Below, piece by piece: positions 40,701 through 52,225 of a stretch of 64,000 nt of DNA. The stretch is taken from the NCBI RefSeq assembly GCF_030704535.1, contig NC_081815.1, forward strand, positions 263,001 through 327,000, read 5' to 3'. The notes beneath the pieces are model-generated. The model did not search any database, was not told the origin of the DNA, and saw only the letters and a program-made list of their open reading frames with translations. Within the stretch, counting starts at the first letter, position 1. The number at the start of each line of letters is the position of its first letter. Position numbers and translations under genes: made by a program. This stretch comes from Vitis vinifera (lineage: Eukaryota; Streptophyta; Magnoliopsida; Vitales; Vitaceae).

Positions 40701-41455
40701 GTAGGTTCCCAATATGCCGAGTCTATAGATTATATCTTATGCAAGAGACTGCACTATATAAAAATAATTCGAAAAGGGGAAAGCCAAGACCTAAAGTAGA
40801 TATACAAAAGAAAAGAGTAGCATACTTTATCAAATTCTTTTGTAGGATCTTTGTGTTGAACCATGTGCTGAGAAGTCGTAACACAACCATATACTTGGAA
40901 GACTCTCTTTGATGTCCGTGCTGATTGAGTAGGATCCTTGGCCTAATCACAATAAAAAAATTGATGTCATTACCAAAAAAGCAGCAAATAACTTTTCAAG
41001 TGAGCAAACAATTGGGAAAAAAATCAAATTAGAATATACTAAAAAAAATAACTAATAGAATGAAACTTAAAATGACGGACCAAGAACACATGCAAAACAA
41101 ACATATGTGGCTTAGGTGGGGTGCAAGGGGCAAGGGGTTTTCGAACCCAACCTTTTCCCACTGAGAAGATTTGCAAAAACTTGCCTTCCATATATTTGTG
41201 CTGGTTTGGTCTCCCCCCTCCCCACCCACCCAAAAAAAAACAACGTATAATAGAAATTGCCACTTACCAAAAGACATCTATACATTTTGGCATGGTGTCA
41301 GAGCCCTTTGGAGGTTTTTGGACAGCGAAATGAATGGTGCAGAAATTTCCAAGACAAGAAATGCAACAATTTAACCAAAATTTTAATGTATTGAAGTATT
41401 TTGGCACAAAAAACACACACGTACACACTAAAAGAAAAAGAAAAGAAAACAACAA

Positions 41456-41496
<41 letters not shown>

Positions 41497-43647
41497 GCTT
41501 GTATGACAGGTTATATGATTCTCATAGACGGACTCATAGGTAATGGCAAGTGGCAAAGATTACAAGTAGAAAAACAAAAGAAGAAAATTGTTCTTGAATA
41601 GCTGACGTGAAATCCAACCTCTCATTAATCAAATTTCTTCCGGGAAATTATTTTGTCAAGTATTTCTCTTCCATTTGCGAATCAAAAGAAAAAGGTGCAT
41701 TGGTGGATTCGCAATGATGATTGTTTTGCCAGAGCTTCAATAAATACTTGAAAAAATAGGATGCTTAAAGGAAATTAAAATTGAACTTACCTTACCAAAT
41801 AGCTCAGGAAGTCTGCTTGGATCCACAAAAGTGTGAGGAAGTAGCTTAAATATCTCTTGTGCTCCAAGAGAAACTATAGCAAAAATGATAAGTAATAAAA
41901 TTATAAGTTCATTTTATGTAACGGAAGGGCACATGGTTGGACTCAGCTTTATAAGATTCGGTAACAGAAAAGGAGCAAAGCATATCCCTAAGTCTGAAAT
42001 GATAACCAGACCATGTTTCTATGATAGTCCAAAAACTACAAGTTCCACTCAAAATCATGAAGAGAATCGCACCAATGAAATATCATCTGGTGATCCCCAG
42101 GTGCAGATGTTGAAACACTGCAATCCACTTGTACAGGTCACTTTATATATATAGATAGATAGATAGATAGAAGATAGAGAGAGAGAGAGAGAGGTCTTAA
42201 AATTTATGCAACCATTGACGAGTTTCATGATTGGATGATTACAGGTTACTTATAATCACATTATCTAATCTCTGAATCTATCATATAACAGAGTAACTGA
42301 TCAATGATCGATTCCTTGACAAATAAATAGAAATATGTAACATGAAAAAAAAAAAATTCTTATGAATATTGAAGGATGTTTATAAATTGCAAACTTCCAT
42401 ACCATTTCCTGAACCAGTGAATACAAAAACAAGAGGACAGATTCCTGGTGGCAGTCCATGAGCAGCTATCTCTTCACCCACTGAAATAACTGCAGCTTTG
42501 GCAGCAGCCAATGAAGAATACATGTAAGATGCACCCAGTGAGAGGAAAGGTGTAGAATATCCAAGACTTAGATACCCTGAAAATGGAATAGTAAAAATTG
42601 ACATTAAAACATCTTCCTAGAGAGCAATCACCTTCAGCATATCTAAAGTATCAACAGAAAAAGGCCTTGTACATCAATATTAGTGAGTGAGACTAGAGAA
42701 GCAGAGAATAGCCCAAAATTGTTGCACTATTGAAGCTCTAACTTCAGATACATTAGAAGTGACAGTAAATTTCCATGACCTCATTGGAGCATAATTGGAT
42801 CATAAGAAGACAGTTCACTTATTTTTCTGGGAAATAATCTAACATGATAATTAGAATCTGATTACAGAGGCGGTACAAACATGGAATGGAGATGTAAATG
42901 AAGTGTGCAGTTGTTCTTATAACCATGTCAGCCACTTCCACCAGATATAAATGTCAACATAAACAAAACCAGAACAAAGAAAATTTTAGTGAAAGAGCAT
43001 TTGCACATACGCATTCCTAACCCATGTAAGAAGTCAATCAGTCCAGCTCTGCCAGCATATTTTCCAAATGCAAGTAATCTTTTTCCATGATCTCCAACAA
43101 TAAGCTCGTAATCGTACAAAGAAGCCCTCGCCTCTAGAATCTAAAGCCAATAGGCAGAGTCAGGAGAAGCAAAATTCACCATTAACTGATTTATGTCTAT
43201 ATAGACCTGATCAAATGAATACCTTATCTAGCAAAGGCATGTTCTCTTTCTGTGCCTTGTGAGTGTGGGAGAAAAAGGCATAAGCTCTATGGGGAAAAAT
43301 CATCTCTAACTGCAGCAAAGACAAACATTATGTCAAAGTTCCCAAGCTAGAAGATATTTTAAAAAGAAGGCAGTTTTCAGCACCTTTGGTTGTTTGACAC
43401 CCAAGATGAGACCACATTCTGACAAGTCTTCTGATATTTCACAGCCAACTTCCTCATATAATGCATCATGGTGAATACGCTTTGTGGATGGCTGCACGAT
43501 TATGCGAGCCACCCCTGTTTTACCCCTGCCACTGCGCAGGAGTCGAGCACAATGCGAAGGAGTTAAAGGCACCCTTCTTTCCCACTTATTAGAAGACTCC
43601 GAAAGAATTCCAACAATTCCATTCCCCAGCATGGTATTGTCTGCCAT
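22757..43647 (-). CDS. LKR/SDH: Bifunctional lysine-ketoglutarate reductase/saccharopine dehydrogenase (alpha-aminoadipic semialdehyde synthase)
   Basis: Twenty-four coding exons on the minus strand: 43384-43647, 43223-43309, 43011-43140, 42403-42576, 41791-41873, 40826-40942, 38191-38266, 37252-37423, 34578-34674, 34301-34467, 33085-33139, 32750-32890, 30852-31199, 30048-30128, 29818-29883, 27672-27789, 25359-25488, 24902-24981, 24532-24690, 24004-24238, 23713-23821, 23039-23200, 22888-22957, 22757-22809. The spliced frame is 3174 nt, 1057 aa, close to the family length. The N-terminal LKR half begins [21 protein letters not shown] and includes FVFTGSGN. A linker precedes the SDH half, whose Rossmann motif GAGRVCQP starts at residue 585; GLDPGIDHM and SYCGGLPSP follow. 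LKR condenses lysine with 2-oxoglutarate to saccharopine; SDH then makes glutamate and aminoadipic semialdehyde, the first steps of lysine breakdown in the cytosol. The intron between 24532 and 24238 starts with GC, not GT. The introns carry several mobile elements. Confidence 0.96.
26186..27225 (-). pseudogene. 5'-truncated L1-type LINE in an LKR/SDH intron
   Basis: Reading on the minus strand, 27225 to 26912 encodes the region before the zinc finger ([20 protein letters not shown], then [13 protein letters not shown]). 26806-26564 encodes the zf-RVT domain ([37 protein letters not shown]). 26528-26334 encodes the terminal [14 protein letters not shown] motif. The frames are broken by stops, so the copy is dead. 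The 3' side ends in TTACCTATCAAAGAGAAAAA, then an AT microsatellite. It is in the same orientation as the host gene. The reverse-transcriptase core is missing, as in typical truncated insertions. Confidence 0.85.
26187..26210. repeat. AT dinucleotide microsatellite
   Basis: An uninterrupted AT run abuts the 3' end of the truncated LINE. Confidence 0.9.
28280..28890. repeat. Possible LINE 3'-end fragments in an LKR/SDH intron
   Basis: At 28278-28300 a poly-T run followed by GATAGGTAAA matches, in reverse, the tail seen on the LINE at 26.2 kb (TTTACCTATC then A's). At about 28740-28890 the plus strand has T-rich sequence ending CCCTATGAAAAAAGG, like a LINE 3' UTR. No protein motif supports this. 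Confidence 0.25.
30560..30725. repeat. Candidate hAT-type MITE fragment in an LKR/SDH intron
   Basis: The sequence contains AATGCTTTTAGAAAATGCTTTT, near-inverted AAGCACTTCTAAAAAACTG, and AAACGCTTCTAGAGAAAGCAC. These AAGTGCTTTT/AAAAGCACTT modules are typical of small non-autonomous hAT elements in woody eudicots. Ends and target duplication were not resolved. Confidence 0.35.
32203..32319 (-). repeat. Tandem repeat, three 39-bp units
   Basis: Units start at 32203, 32242 and 32281, each beginning CAGGTTACCTTT, with few differences. On the minus strand the array is open and encodes a repeated 13-residue unit [13 protein letters not shown] inside an 84-codon frame (32155-32409). The surrounding intron insertion (about 31640-32560) is more GC-rich than typical intron DNA and was not assigned to a family. 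Confidence 0.85.
35601..35690 (-). repeat. tRNA-derived SINE, short copy
   Basis: On the minus strand the order is TTCAAGTAGTAAAGG (box A region), GGTTCAAATCCC (box B), ACAAAAATTTACC and an A-rich tail. It matches the head of the longer copy at 37.69 kb but lacks that copy's body. Both are in introns of LKR/SDH. Confidence 0.6.
35699..36788. mobile_element. 1.09-kb foldback (long terminal inverted repeat) element in an LKR/SDH intron
   Basis: The two ends are inverted copies. The left starts GGTGGTTTTTGATAA and the right, reverse-complemented, starts GGCGGATTTTTCATAA. Both then share AGTTTTAAAAAATAATT, AATAATTTCAAATCTATC and TAGTTTTGT. Similarity continues inward through matching TTCTATTTATACAAT blocks near 36105 and 36345, so the arms are about 430 bp with an AT-rich centre. 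A possible target duplication TCAAG flanks it (35694-35698 and 36789-36793). Inside the arms about nine short imperfect palindromes repeat the theme AAATCGTCTCTTTAAGAGAC. There is no coding capacity, so it is non-autonomous. Superfamily is unknown; long arms suggest Mutator-like or foldback types. Confidence 0.8.
37691..37880 (+). repeat. tRNA-derived SINE
   Basis: A pol III box A-like TGGCTCAAGTGG (37695-37706) and box B GGTTCAAATCC (37740-37750) stand at tRNA-like spacing. A non-tRNA body follows and ends near AGGAGGTAAAAAAA. This is the structure of a plant SINE inserted in the LKR/SDH intron opposite to the host gene. It does not fold as a complete tRNA. Confidence 0.65.
39360..40160 (+). 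pseudogene. Ty1/copia reverse transcriptase/RNase H relic in an LKR/SDH intron
   Basis: The plus strand keeps scattered copia pol motifs in order despite frameshifts and stops. They are a VDDTLL (from YVDD-L) with GHDIGKIRR in the next frame near 39510-39560, [12 protein letters not shown] near 39585-39625, [17 protein letters not shown] near 39780-39835, and a TKACKEML motif near 40020-40045. It is antisense to LKR/SDH and plainly dead. Confidence 0.65.
41105..41250 (+). repeat. Possible second SINE type
   Basis: TGGCTTAGGTGG near 41107 and TTTTCGAACCCAACC near 41138 resemble pol III boxes A and B. A body and an A-rich end near 41232-41240 follow. It is shorter and less certain than the copy at 37.69 kb. 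Confidence 0.3.
41461..41494. repeat. TA microsatellite in an LKR/SDH intron
   Basis: An uninterrupted TA run of 34 bp within the intron between the exons at 40826 and 41791. Confidence 0.95.
42142..42193. repeat. Compound TA/GATA/GA microsatellite
   Basis: A short TA run is followed by GATA units and then an uninterrupted GA run, in an LKR/SDH intron. Confidence 0.9.
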
Positions 43648-46547
43648 TCTTAACTGTACCTTTTATATTAGCAGAGGTGACAGAGAAAAAGGATATTAGT
43701 AATCAAATCCAGTGATTGTGCCTTGATAACAAAAAAAAAAAAGAAAAAAGAATGACCAATTAAGCATTTTGTCTCTTGAGGAAACTAATGGAGGGTTGCA
43801 AAGATGCAGAATCTAGAGAAATCTTGATTGGGTTGCTTTATATCTTTCACAAGTTTTGTGCACTAGAGATCGTTAATTCTGACCATTTTTCTTGTCTCAC
43901 ATCCATTTGAATGAATAAACTGCAAACTTACAACAAGGAAAACTGTTGTCTTCAATTAAACGAAACAGCAGAAGAATGAATCATAAATATAGATGGATTG
44001 AAATTCAAAGAAAAAAAATCCAAGGAAAAAGGTGAAAATGGGGAGTAAACGAGGAAACCTTTCAATGATGGAGAAAACCTTCACCACCTGCTTGCGCGTT
44101 CAGGTTTCTCTTTGCTTCGAGAATTATTGAAACTGCAAAAGATAATGTCGAAATTGAATAGGAAAAGAACAACGCAACCGACTGTAAATCATTATAATTC
44201 TCAATAGAATTACCGGTTTATGCATTACCGATGAAAAGGAATGTTGGATAGCATATGATCATATGATCATATAATCATATCCTCGTATTCCCATGCCTGA
44301 TAGCCTCTGCCAGAAAAAAAGAATCTGAAACGATAATCAACCTGGCTTCCCTTGATGATGGTTGCGTATGGGGATATAGATGCGTGATAATTGAAGTGAT
44401 GAGTCAGGACTCACTTATCAGATTAGCATGGGGAGTTGGGGGAGACCGGTGCGGGCCCACTTTCTCACTCTTTCCATTTCATTTTCCCCCATGCCAATCA
44501 GGGAGGCATTCAGTTGAGGCCCACGTGTATTCCATACCAATCTCCAATAAAATCGGCAAACCATAGGACAACCAGGCGTGGAAAGCTTGTGATGGAGACC
44601 GCACCGCACTCTCATCAGAAACTATTATATGAATATAACAAAAAAAAAAAAAGAAAGTAACGATTCGGTATCCACTCCAACTTGTTTTTTTTTTTAGAAT
44701 AAATTTATGATGTTTTTTTATGAAAAGTTTTAAGTTATCAAAAAATAATTAAAATATAGAAAAATACTTACAAAAATTTTACATGGCTTTTTTTTTTTCC
44801 TTTTTCAATAAGAAGAGAAAATTGGTTTAAGCATTTTTGGTGATTTGATAAAGCGTAAGAGCTAATAAGGAAAGCTACGGAGACATTGAATTTGAAGGAA
44901 GAAAGGAGAGGCTATAGAAGAGTTTTTATAAGTCACGGCAGGCAAATAAAGACAAAACATTTTAAATTCCCTTAAAGGTTGTTATATCTACCTAAATCCA
45001 TATGGATAAGAATGTAGAAGGAATATTAAAAAAAAAAATATATCCTCACATTTATTTTATCTCATTTTTAATTAAACATAATATAAAATAAGTAATAATT
45101 TTTTTTATCTCATCTTATTACTAATCAAATACGAGATAAGATATATTATTCCATCTAATATTTTATTTCATGTTATATTTAATCAATCAAATAAGACTTT
45201 AAAAGAAATTATATGTGATCAAAATATAATTTTATTAATTTAAATAAAAATATGAGTCTAATATCTATTTTTTAATCTTTCTTTATTTTCTAATTTTTAA
45301 TTGAAGCCTTTAAGAAACTTGATTTCAACTATGAGTTTAATTTAAACCTTGATTTGATTTTGCTTTTTAAGTCTTGACCTAATTTCAAAACCTTAGTGGT
45401 CTTGCTTGAACCTTAGTGCCTTTGTCGAATTTGGGTTTTGGAGTGTCTTAAGACTTTATTGTGTGACTTAAGCAATTTCTTTAAAATATCTTTTAAAGAT
45501 TTTTGGAAGATTTAGATCTTTTCCAACTCTTGTCTTTTAACTTCATCCTTTAATGTATTGAAATATTATTCATTAAATATTTAGGAAGATTTAAAAAAAC
45601 ATATGTTATATTCTTAGCCCTTTAAAATATTATCTTTTAATTAAAAATAGTATTTGATAGTTTTTAATATTTGTCTTACTAAGATTTAATAATTATTTGA
45701 AATTTTCATTTAAATGTGGGAGTCTAGTTAAAATCCGATCCAAAAAATTGGTATCAAAGATTCAAAGTCCGGATTATGGATAGGAATTGTTGGGGTGGGG
45801 TGGTACGGGTGGCGTTGAATGGACTGAATGGGCCAATTTTGTGGTTACTTGGCTGGGCTTCTAAAAGGGCCGAGGGGCATTATCTAGATTCTGTATTCAT
45901 CGTACTTTTATAAGGTTGGTCGGGGGAGGAATTATTTTTAAATTTGGGCTATTGGTCCGGATTGCCAGAAATTTGGGCATCATGAATCATAACAAGATTT
46001 ACGGTTTTCTATTTTTACAAATTACAAGACAGAAAGTCTACCAAATGTTTGTTGTTGGGAAACAATAATGGAAATAATTAATTGAAAGGGTCAGGGTGGC
46101 GTAATAATCCTGATGGGGTCGTGACAGAGATGAATCAGCCATAGGCCATAGCCGATTAAATGGGATAGATGGGCTCCTGCCAATTCCACCTACCATTTTA
46201 ACCATCAATGAGACTCACTTCTCGCGGACTTTTAACTAAATTAGTTGGTGCAACAATTGAAATTGGCTCAAGTAAATGCATGAGATTGAGCATATATGAG
46301 CCATTACTCATAGCTTTGATGTGAAATGTAGTTGACCATAAAGCTTTCGACGTCCATTTTCCCTTGGAAAAAGGTTTGTCTGCAGCTAGAAATCATTTTC
46401 CTATCTTCACATGGGGCTGGTTAAAGTGAATGCAATCACCTCACTCAGTTAATGCTTTTTACATATAAAAAAAAGGGATAGAGTAGTCATCCCCAGTCCT
46501 CAGTGTTGGGTGTCCACTTTTCTTGGGGAGTTGAGTGGATAGTGATA
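43648..46547. other. Divergent intergenic region between LKR/SDH and the first pectinesterase
   Basis: It contains the leader and promoter of LKR/SDH (leftward) and of the pectinesterase (rightward). A near-palindromic ATATGATC array lies at 44252-44280. The stretch 44640-45720 is AT-rich with nothing recognisable. From 45780 to 46500 the DNA is more mixed and should hold the pectinesterase promoter; no TATA box could be fixed with confidence. No gene is seen. Confidence 0.5.
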
Positions 46548-49500
46548 ATGGTGAAGATTGGGGAAACATTTGGGGAGTCCGGCAAGAAGAAGAGTAGGAG
46601 GGTCTTGTTAGGAGTTAGTGCTTCTCTTGTATTCCTTCTAGTACTGGTGGTGACTGTGGCGAGAGTCTCTGTGTCTCCACACAATTCCCAACATCAAAAC
46701 TGGGCAGCTCACCCCATCGTCAAATCCTCCTGCAGTGCCACTTTGTACCCAGAGCTATGCTTCTCCGCAGTGTCATCGAGGGAAGGGGAGGAAGCCAAAA
46801 TCACGAAGCCAAAGGATGTGATTGAGGCGGTGTTGAACTTCACCATAACAACAGTCCAGCACAACTACTTCACGTTGCAGCACATCATCAAAACCCGCTT
46901 AGGCCTTTCCCCGCGGGAGAAGGCTGCCCTCCACGATTGTCTGGAAATGGTGGACGACACCCTCGACGAGCTTCACAAGTCTGCTCTTGATCTCCAGGAC
47001 TATTCTCTCAACAAGTCCATATCCCAACAAGCCGACGACCTCATCACACTGTTGAGTGCCGCCATGACCAACCAAGAAACATGCATTGATGGATTCTCCC
47101 ACGATGGGGCCGACAAGAAGATTCGGAAAGGGTTGATGGATGGCCAAATGCAGGCCTTCCGGTTGTGCAGCAACGTGCTGGCCATGATCAAGAACCTCAC
47201 CGACACTGACATGGCCGCCGCAGCCTCTGCTGCTGGGCGGCAGCTTCGGGAGGAGGAGGAGGAAGCGACTGCAACAGCAATAGAGTGGCCCGAGTGGTTG
47301 TCCGCCGGAGATCGGAGACTGTTGCAAGCGTCCACTGTGACGGCGGATGTGACGGTGGCTGCGGATGGCAGTGGAAACTATAAGACAGTGGGGGAGGCGG
47401 TGGCGTCGGCGCCGGAGAGGAGTAGTAAAAGGTACATAATAAGGATAAAAGCAGGAGTATACAAGGAAAACGTGGAGGTGCCGAAGAAGAAGACAAACAT
47501 AATGTTCGTGGGAGATGGGAGGACCAATACCATCATCACCGCCAGTCGGAATGTGGTTGATGGCAGCACAACCTTCCACTCTGCCACTGTTGGTAAAAAC
47601 ATCTCAAGCCCATTCCTATCTCTTTTCCCTCAGTAATTTTATTTCCATTTTTATTTCATCCTAGGGTGTGTGGGCATAATTCATCACTAAGGTAGGAGTT
47701 GGGCGCTTTCCAATTAGGGCAACATCTTTAGAAAGGGTCATTGCCTTATTGGCAATAATTTTGTAAATTATAGAGAATACCTTGAGATGTGGTAGGTGCA
47801 TTTTACATCATGGAAAAATATTTTTAAAAAACTATATTTTTAGGAATTGTTTTTAATAATGTTGCCAAACAAGTCTTGGTTTTGTAGGTAATAAACTAGG
47901 TTATATATATGGTGCTCGTGCTTCAAGTTGATATTGTAATTTCTTTTAGGATAGTGCTGATTTGGTTTATCTCTACCTTAGTCCTTTATTAATATATCAG
48001 ATAGTTTAGATTTCACACCACATTTTTAATAGTCGTACTCCAGAGTTTTACTACTTCGTTTTATTGGAATGACGCGAGCCCACAGCAAGGCAAACCTAAT
48101 TCAATTTATTGCTGGGGAGTGGGGACCATACTAGTAATTGTGATATTCAGATAGGCTCTCACCCCCATAGCACTCTTTGACCACATCCATGATGGATCCA
48201 TGTATCTTGAAACCATCATTTATATAGAAATGGAAAAGAAAAATGCCCCTTTACTTTGCTCTACGTCCAAGTCTGTCAAAAATGTCTGCACTAGAATCCA
48301 GTGGGAATGTCAGAAACAGCGTGCCACAAAGTAGATCCAGTCAATTAGCCCATTTCTAGCCACACACCCTATACATAACAAACAGTCTAATAGATGAGGC
48401 ACATCAACCTTCTTTCTTGTTTCTTCAACACACCTTCAATGTCTGGCGCTTGTCCTGACACTAGGTCTCACTCCACCCATTTCTTGTGCCTTGCCTATCT
48501 GTTCAATTCAGTTCCATACATACACCTTTCTCTCTGCCTAGTCCAATATTTTTCAAGATCCTGCTGTAATATAAAAAAAAAACTAATCACATCTAGTTAT
48601 ACCCATTGATCTATACCCAAATCTGAGTCTATTATTTTATATTTGATTTTATTAATTTATTTGTATCTTCTTCTTCGTCTTCTTCTTCTTCATCATATAT
48701 ATATATATATATATATATTCTCCGGAAACCAGGGATTCAAAACCCTAAAACTAATTTTCCATTTTTCTATGCCCTTTTTAATATGTTTGGGTGAATCTAT
48801 CCACATTAAGGTTCGGTTATCCAAGTGAAAATTTCATCTTTCTATGCATGGACAAGCTAAAGCCGCGTATCTCAACGTGTGTTTGTCCTTTCTAAAATAA
48901 TAATTATAAATAGATTTTAGGTGTATTTGAAATTGGAACCTTTTTGCCGACAACATTTATCGCTCGCAATTGGGAAATATAATGATATGATATAGATTCC
49001 AGACAAGGGGAGGCCTTGTCAAGAGTCGAGATAAATTTGCCATGGGACAAGGGTTTTCTTTTGATATCATTAAGGTTGTCCAAGAGATTGGTGCGATTAT
49101 ATATTATATTATAATTATATATACTTAATAGTACTTGTTATGAGTGTGTATTATATATGCTTAATATATGTTATTCGCCTACCACCACTATAGAACGATT
49201 TATTTTTTGTTACTACTTAAATGAGAACTTAAAAGCTTGTTTGAGAATGATTTGAACAACACTTGTCAAAAAATCATTTTCAATTGAAACTCAAATATAT
49301 GAAAAAGAATTTACCATACTCTGACATATATAGATGAAAGTTAAAAGTTACTGAAGTATGATGATTTCAATTATTACTTAAAACGTTTAAAAAGTCCTCA
49401 AATTTGTTTTCAAAAGCAATCTGGTTTTAAAAGTACAAAAGCTCGTCATTCTAAAAATTCAAAAACTATTTTCAGGAGCCTAACATTTGTGCAAGTTTTG

Positions 49501-50287
49501 ATTCGATGCATTCTCGGATTTGGTTATAAGAATATACAAGTTGCTTCAAGTATGTAGATGATTAATGGTGATATGAATGGTGGGTGCGGCTGCAGCGGTG
49601 GTGGGAGACGGGTTCCTAGCGAGGGACATAACTTTCCAGAACACAGCAGGGCCATCAAAGCACCAAGCAGTGGCACTTCGTGTGGGATCAGATCTATCGG
49701 CATTCTACAGGTGTGACGTGCTTGCATATCAGGACACCCTCTATGTTCACTCCCTCCGCCAGTTCTTCGTCGGCTGTCTCGTTGCTGGCACTGTTGACTT
49801 CATCTTCGGAAATGCTGCTGCTGTCTTGCAGGACTGTGACATCCACGCCCGTCGCCCAAACTCAGGTCAGAGGAACATGGTCACCGCTCAAGGCCGAGAT
49901 GACCCTAACCAAAACACTGGCATTGTCATCCAGAAGTGCAGGATCGGTGCAACCTCGGATCTAAAGCCCGTCCAGAGCAGCTTCCCTACTTATCTGGGGA
50001 GGCCATGGAAGGAGTACTCCAGGACCGTTGTCATGCAGACAAGTATCAGTGATGTGATCAACCCAGCTGGGTGGTACCCTTGGAATGGCAATTTTGCTCT
50101 GGACACCCTCTTCTATGCCGAGTATCAGAACACAGGGGCAGGTGCAGACACCTCCAAGAGGGTGAACTGGAAGGGCTTCAAGGTGATCACCAGTGCAAGT
50201 GAGGCCCAGGCTTTTACTGCCGGCAGTTTTATTGGGGGAAGTAGTTGGTTGCCTTCCACCGGCTTTCCCTTCTCTCTGGGTCTCTAA
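46548..50287 (+). CDS. Pectinesterase with N-terminal inhibitor-like (PMEI) domain, copy 1
   Basis: Two exons, 46548-47592 and 49596-50287, around a 2.0-kb intron; 578 aa. The start is the ATG that gives [16 protein letters not shown] followed by a membrane segment (about 20-40), the usual type II/secretory leader. The PMEI-like domain (about 60-225) has the paired Cys motifs [10 protein letters not shown] and ETCIDGF. A subtilase-type processing motif RRLL is at 256-259. The catalytic domain keeps all key residues: HQAVALR, Gln394/Asp395 in YQDTLY, Asp416 in TVDFIFG, and Arg484/Trp486 in LGRPW. The enzyme removes methyl groups from homogalacturonan in the wall; the N-terminal domain is thought to hold it inactive until cleaved. 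It is the first of three tandem paralogues. An acidic Glu run (REEEEEA) just before the processing site is a local peculiarity. Confidence 0.94.
48667..48718. repeat. CTT then AT microsatellite in the pectinesterase copy 1 intron
   Basis: CTT/TCT units (48667-48690) lead into a pure AT run (48695-48718). Confidence 0.9.
49225..49490. repeat. Candidate hAT-type MITE in the pectinesterase copy 1 intron
   Basis: Starts near GCTTGTTTGAGAATGATTT and ends with modules such as CTCGTCATTCTAAAAATTC and CAAAAACTATTTTCAGG. The style matches small hAT MITEs but the ends are too diverged to define. It sits about 100 bp before the 3' splice site. Confidence 0.3.
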
Positions 50288-52188
50288 TTCTGTTTCACTG
50301 CCATTATTTGACTAGACTCCTCCCTGTATCTCCATCTCCCAAGTATCTCCACATGCATGTATGCATGATTTGCATCAATTTTCAGTTTCATAATAATAAA
50401 ACCGCATTTCCCCCCGCTGACGGAAAACCGATGAGACCAATCTTCTCGTTTCGATTCATTTTTCCTTACAAATTGAACTGACTGAACTACACCCTCTTTT
50501 ACCGCTGATTGAAATAAGGGCACGAATTAGGAGATCCATCATCCATGCCTTGAGGCCCAGATTGGGTCCCATGGGCATGATCAACATGGGAAACAAAATA
50601 ATAATAAAAATCAAAGAAAATCTTCTTAGTCCCGTGACTCCCATCCCTTCCAGGGCCTAAAAATACAACAGCAACATACTTTCGATTTTTGAATTATTGA
50701 TGGATGCAGGAAAGTTTGAGCATAATAATAAAATTCATACCAACGTGGATTCCAAGTTCCAACATGTGTCGGTTTCTGTGGCATGGGATTCTTCTCCAGT
50801 CACTCCCAAATGCCCATGGCTTGCAGACTTGCAGCGGTGCCTCTGTAGCAGTAGCTGTAGCTAGCCCACGTCCCTCCAATCTTCCCCAGTGGGTGGCCCA
50901 GTGCCCAGGCTTATTTAAATGAAGGGGCGGGCCAATCTGTCAGGGGTCCTCTTAGAAATAAGTTTACTATGATAAAGTTCGAATAAGATGGCATCTCACT
51001 TTTTTCCTTTCAAATTTTCATTCACAAATATTATAATTCCTTCACATATATATATTCAGGTCCACTTTTGTAATCCAAGGATATCGGCTTGGCCCATATG
51101 TGTAGTGGGGGGCAGGTTGTAGGGTTGGCCCCTTTCTGACCAATGCATGGAATAATCAGTGTGTGGTATCTGGTGAAAGAGAGTCTGTTAGCACCTCACA
51201 AATGAGAAATTGTTACAATATTTTGGGTATTTTCTCATTCACTAAACACACCAAAAAGCATAGTAAATCAAGTTACATAGCGTATGATTACTTTATATAA
51301 TAAATTAGATCTCATTATTTTATAGCTTAAATTTCCTCCTTATTTTAAAATATTTCTATAACTTCATAATTTGTACCGAGTGAAATCCGCGTGGAGTGGC
51401 CTTGTCTTTTGAAGAAATATTGGTAGCCTAAAAATATTCCATCGTCTCAACAATGAAATTGCTTTTCAAAAATACGACTTCTATATGAAATAAATCAATT
51501 CAATTTTTCCATTGAATTTCTCTTTAAACCAAACAAACCCAGTATAAAAATTAAATATTTTTTTTATATATAAAACTTGTATTTTCAAAATATAAGTTCA
51601 ATGTTCACACCCTGAGTTATTTTTACACTAAATTCATCTTTTGTAAAAACTATTCATATATATATATATATATAAAATATTAATAAATTTGTTTTTCATA
51701 TTAAACTCCTCTTTTAGTTTAATATTTTCATATTAAATTTATTTTTTGAGAATATAAGTTTAGTATTTTTTTTTATTTTTATGTACACTAGTCTTTTGAA
51801 TAGATAAATATAACATAAAAATTAAATTAATTTTTTTAACATATAACTCTTCTCGAAAAATAATTTTGGCGTCAACATGTTGAATTGATTCATTTTACTA
51901 ACAATGCATAGAAGTTTTTATTATAAAATTCTCAATATTTTGGAAACTATCATATTTTCATAATTATATTTTAAAAAATAAAATAAAATAAAGATGTCGG
52001 CAATGGCACTGTATCTGAAATTGGAGCATTATTAAATACATGCACAAGACAAACAAATAAAATAATATAAAGAAAAAAACCTTCGATTAAATTTCAATCC
52101 CTTTTATGGTTGACTGGGAGTCTGGGAGTGAGAGGAAGAGAGAGAATGAACGAGGTTTCTGATCATGGAAGGCATGCCCACACATCAC

Positions 52189-52191
<3 letters not shown>

Positions 52192-52220
<29 letters not shown>
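52192..52220. repeat. CT microsatellite
   Basis: An uninterrupted CT run in intergenic DNA. Confidence 0.95.

Positions 52221-52225
<5 letters not shown>

Noticed and set aside
46899-47579. A 226-codon frame opposite pectinesterase copy 1
   Set aside because: It is the antisense shadow of a GC-balanced coding exon; similar shadows occur opposite copies 2 and 3 and the glucanase.
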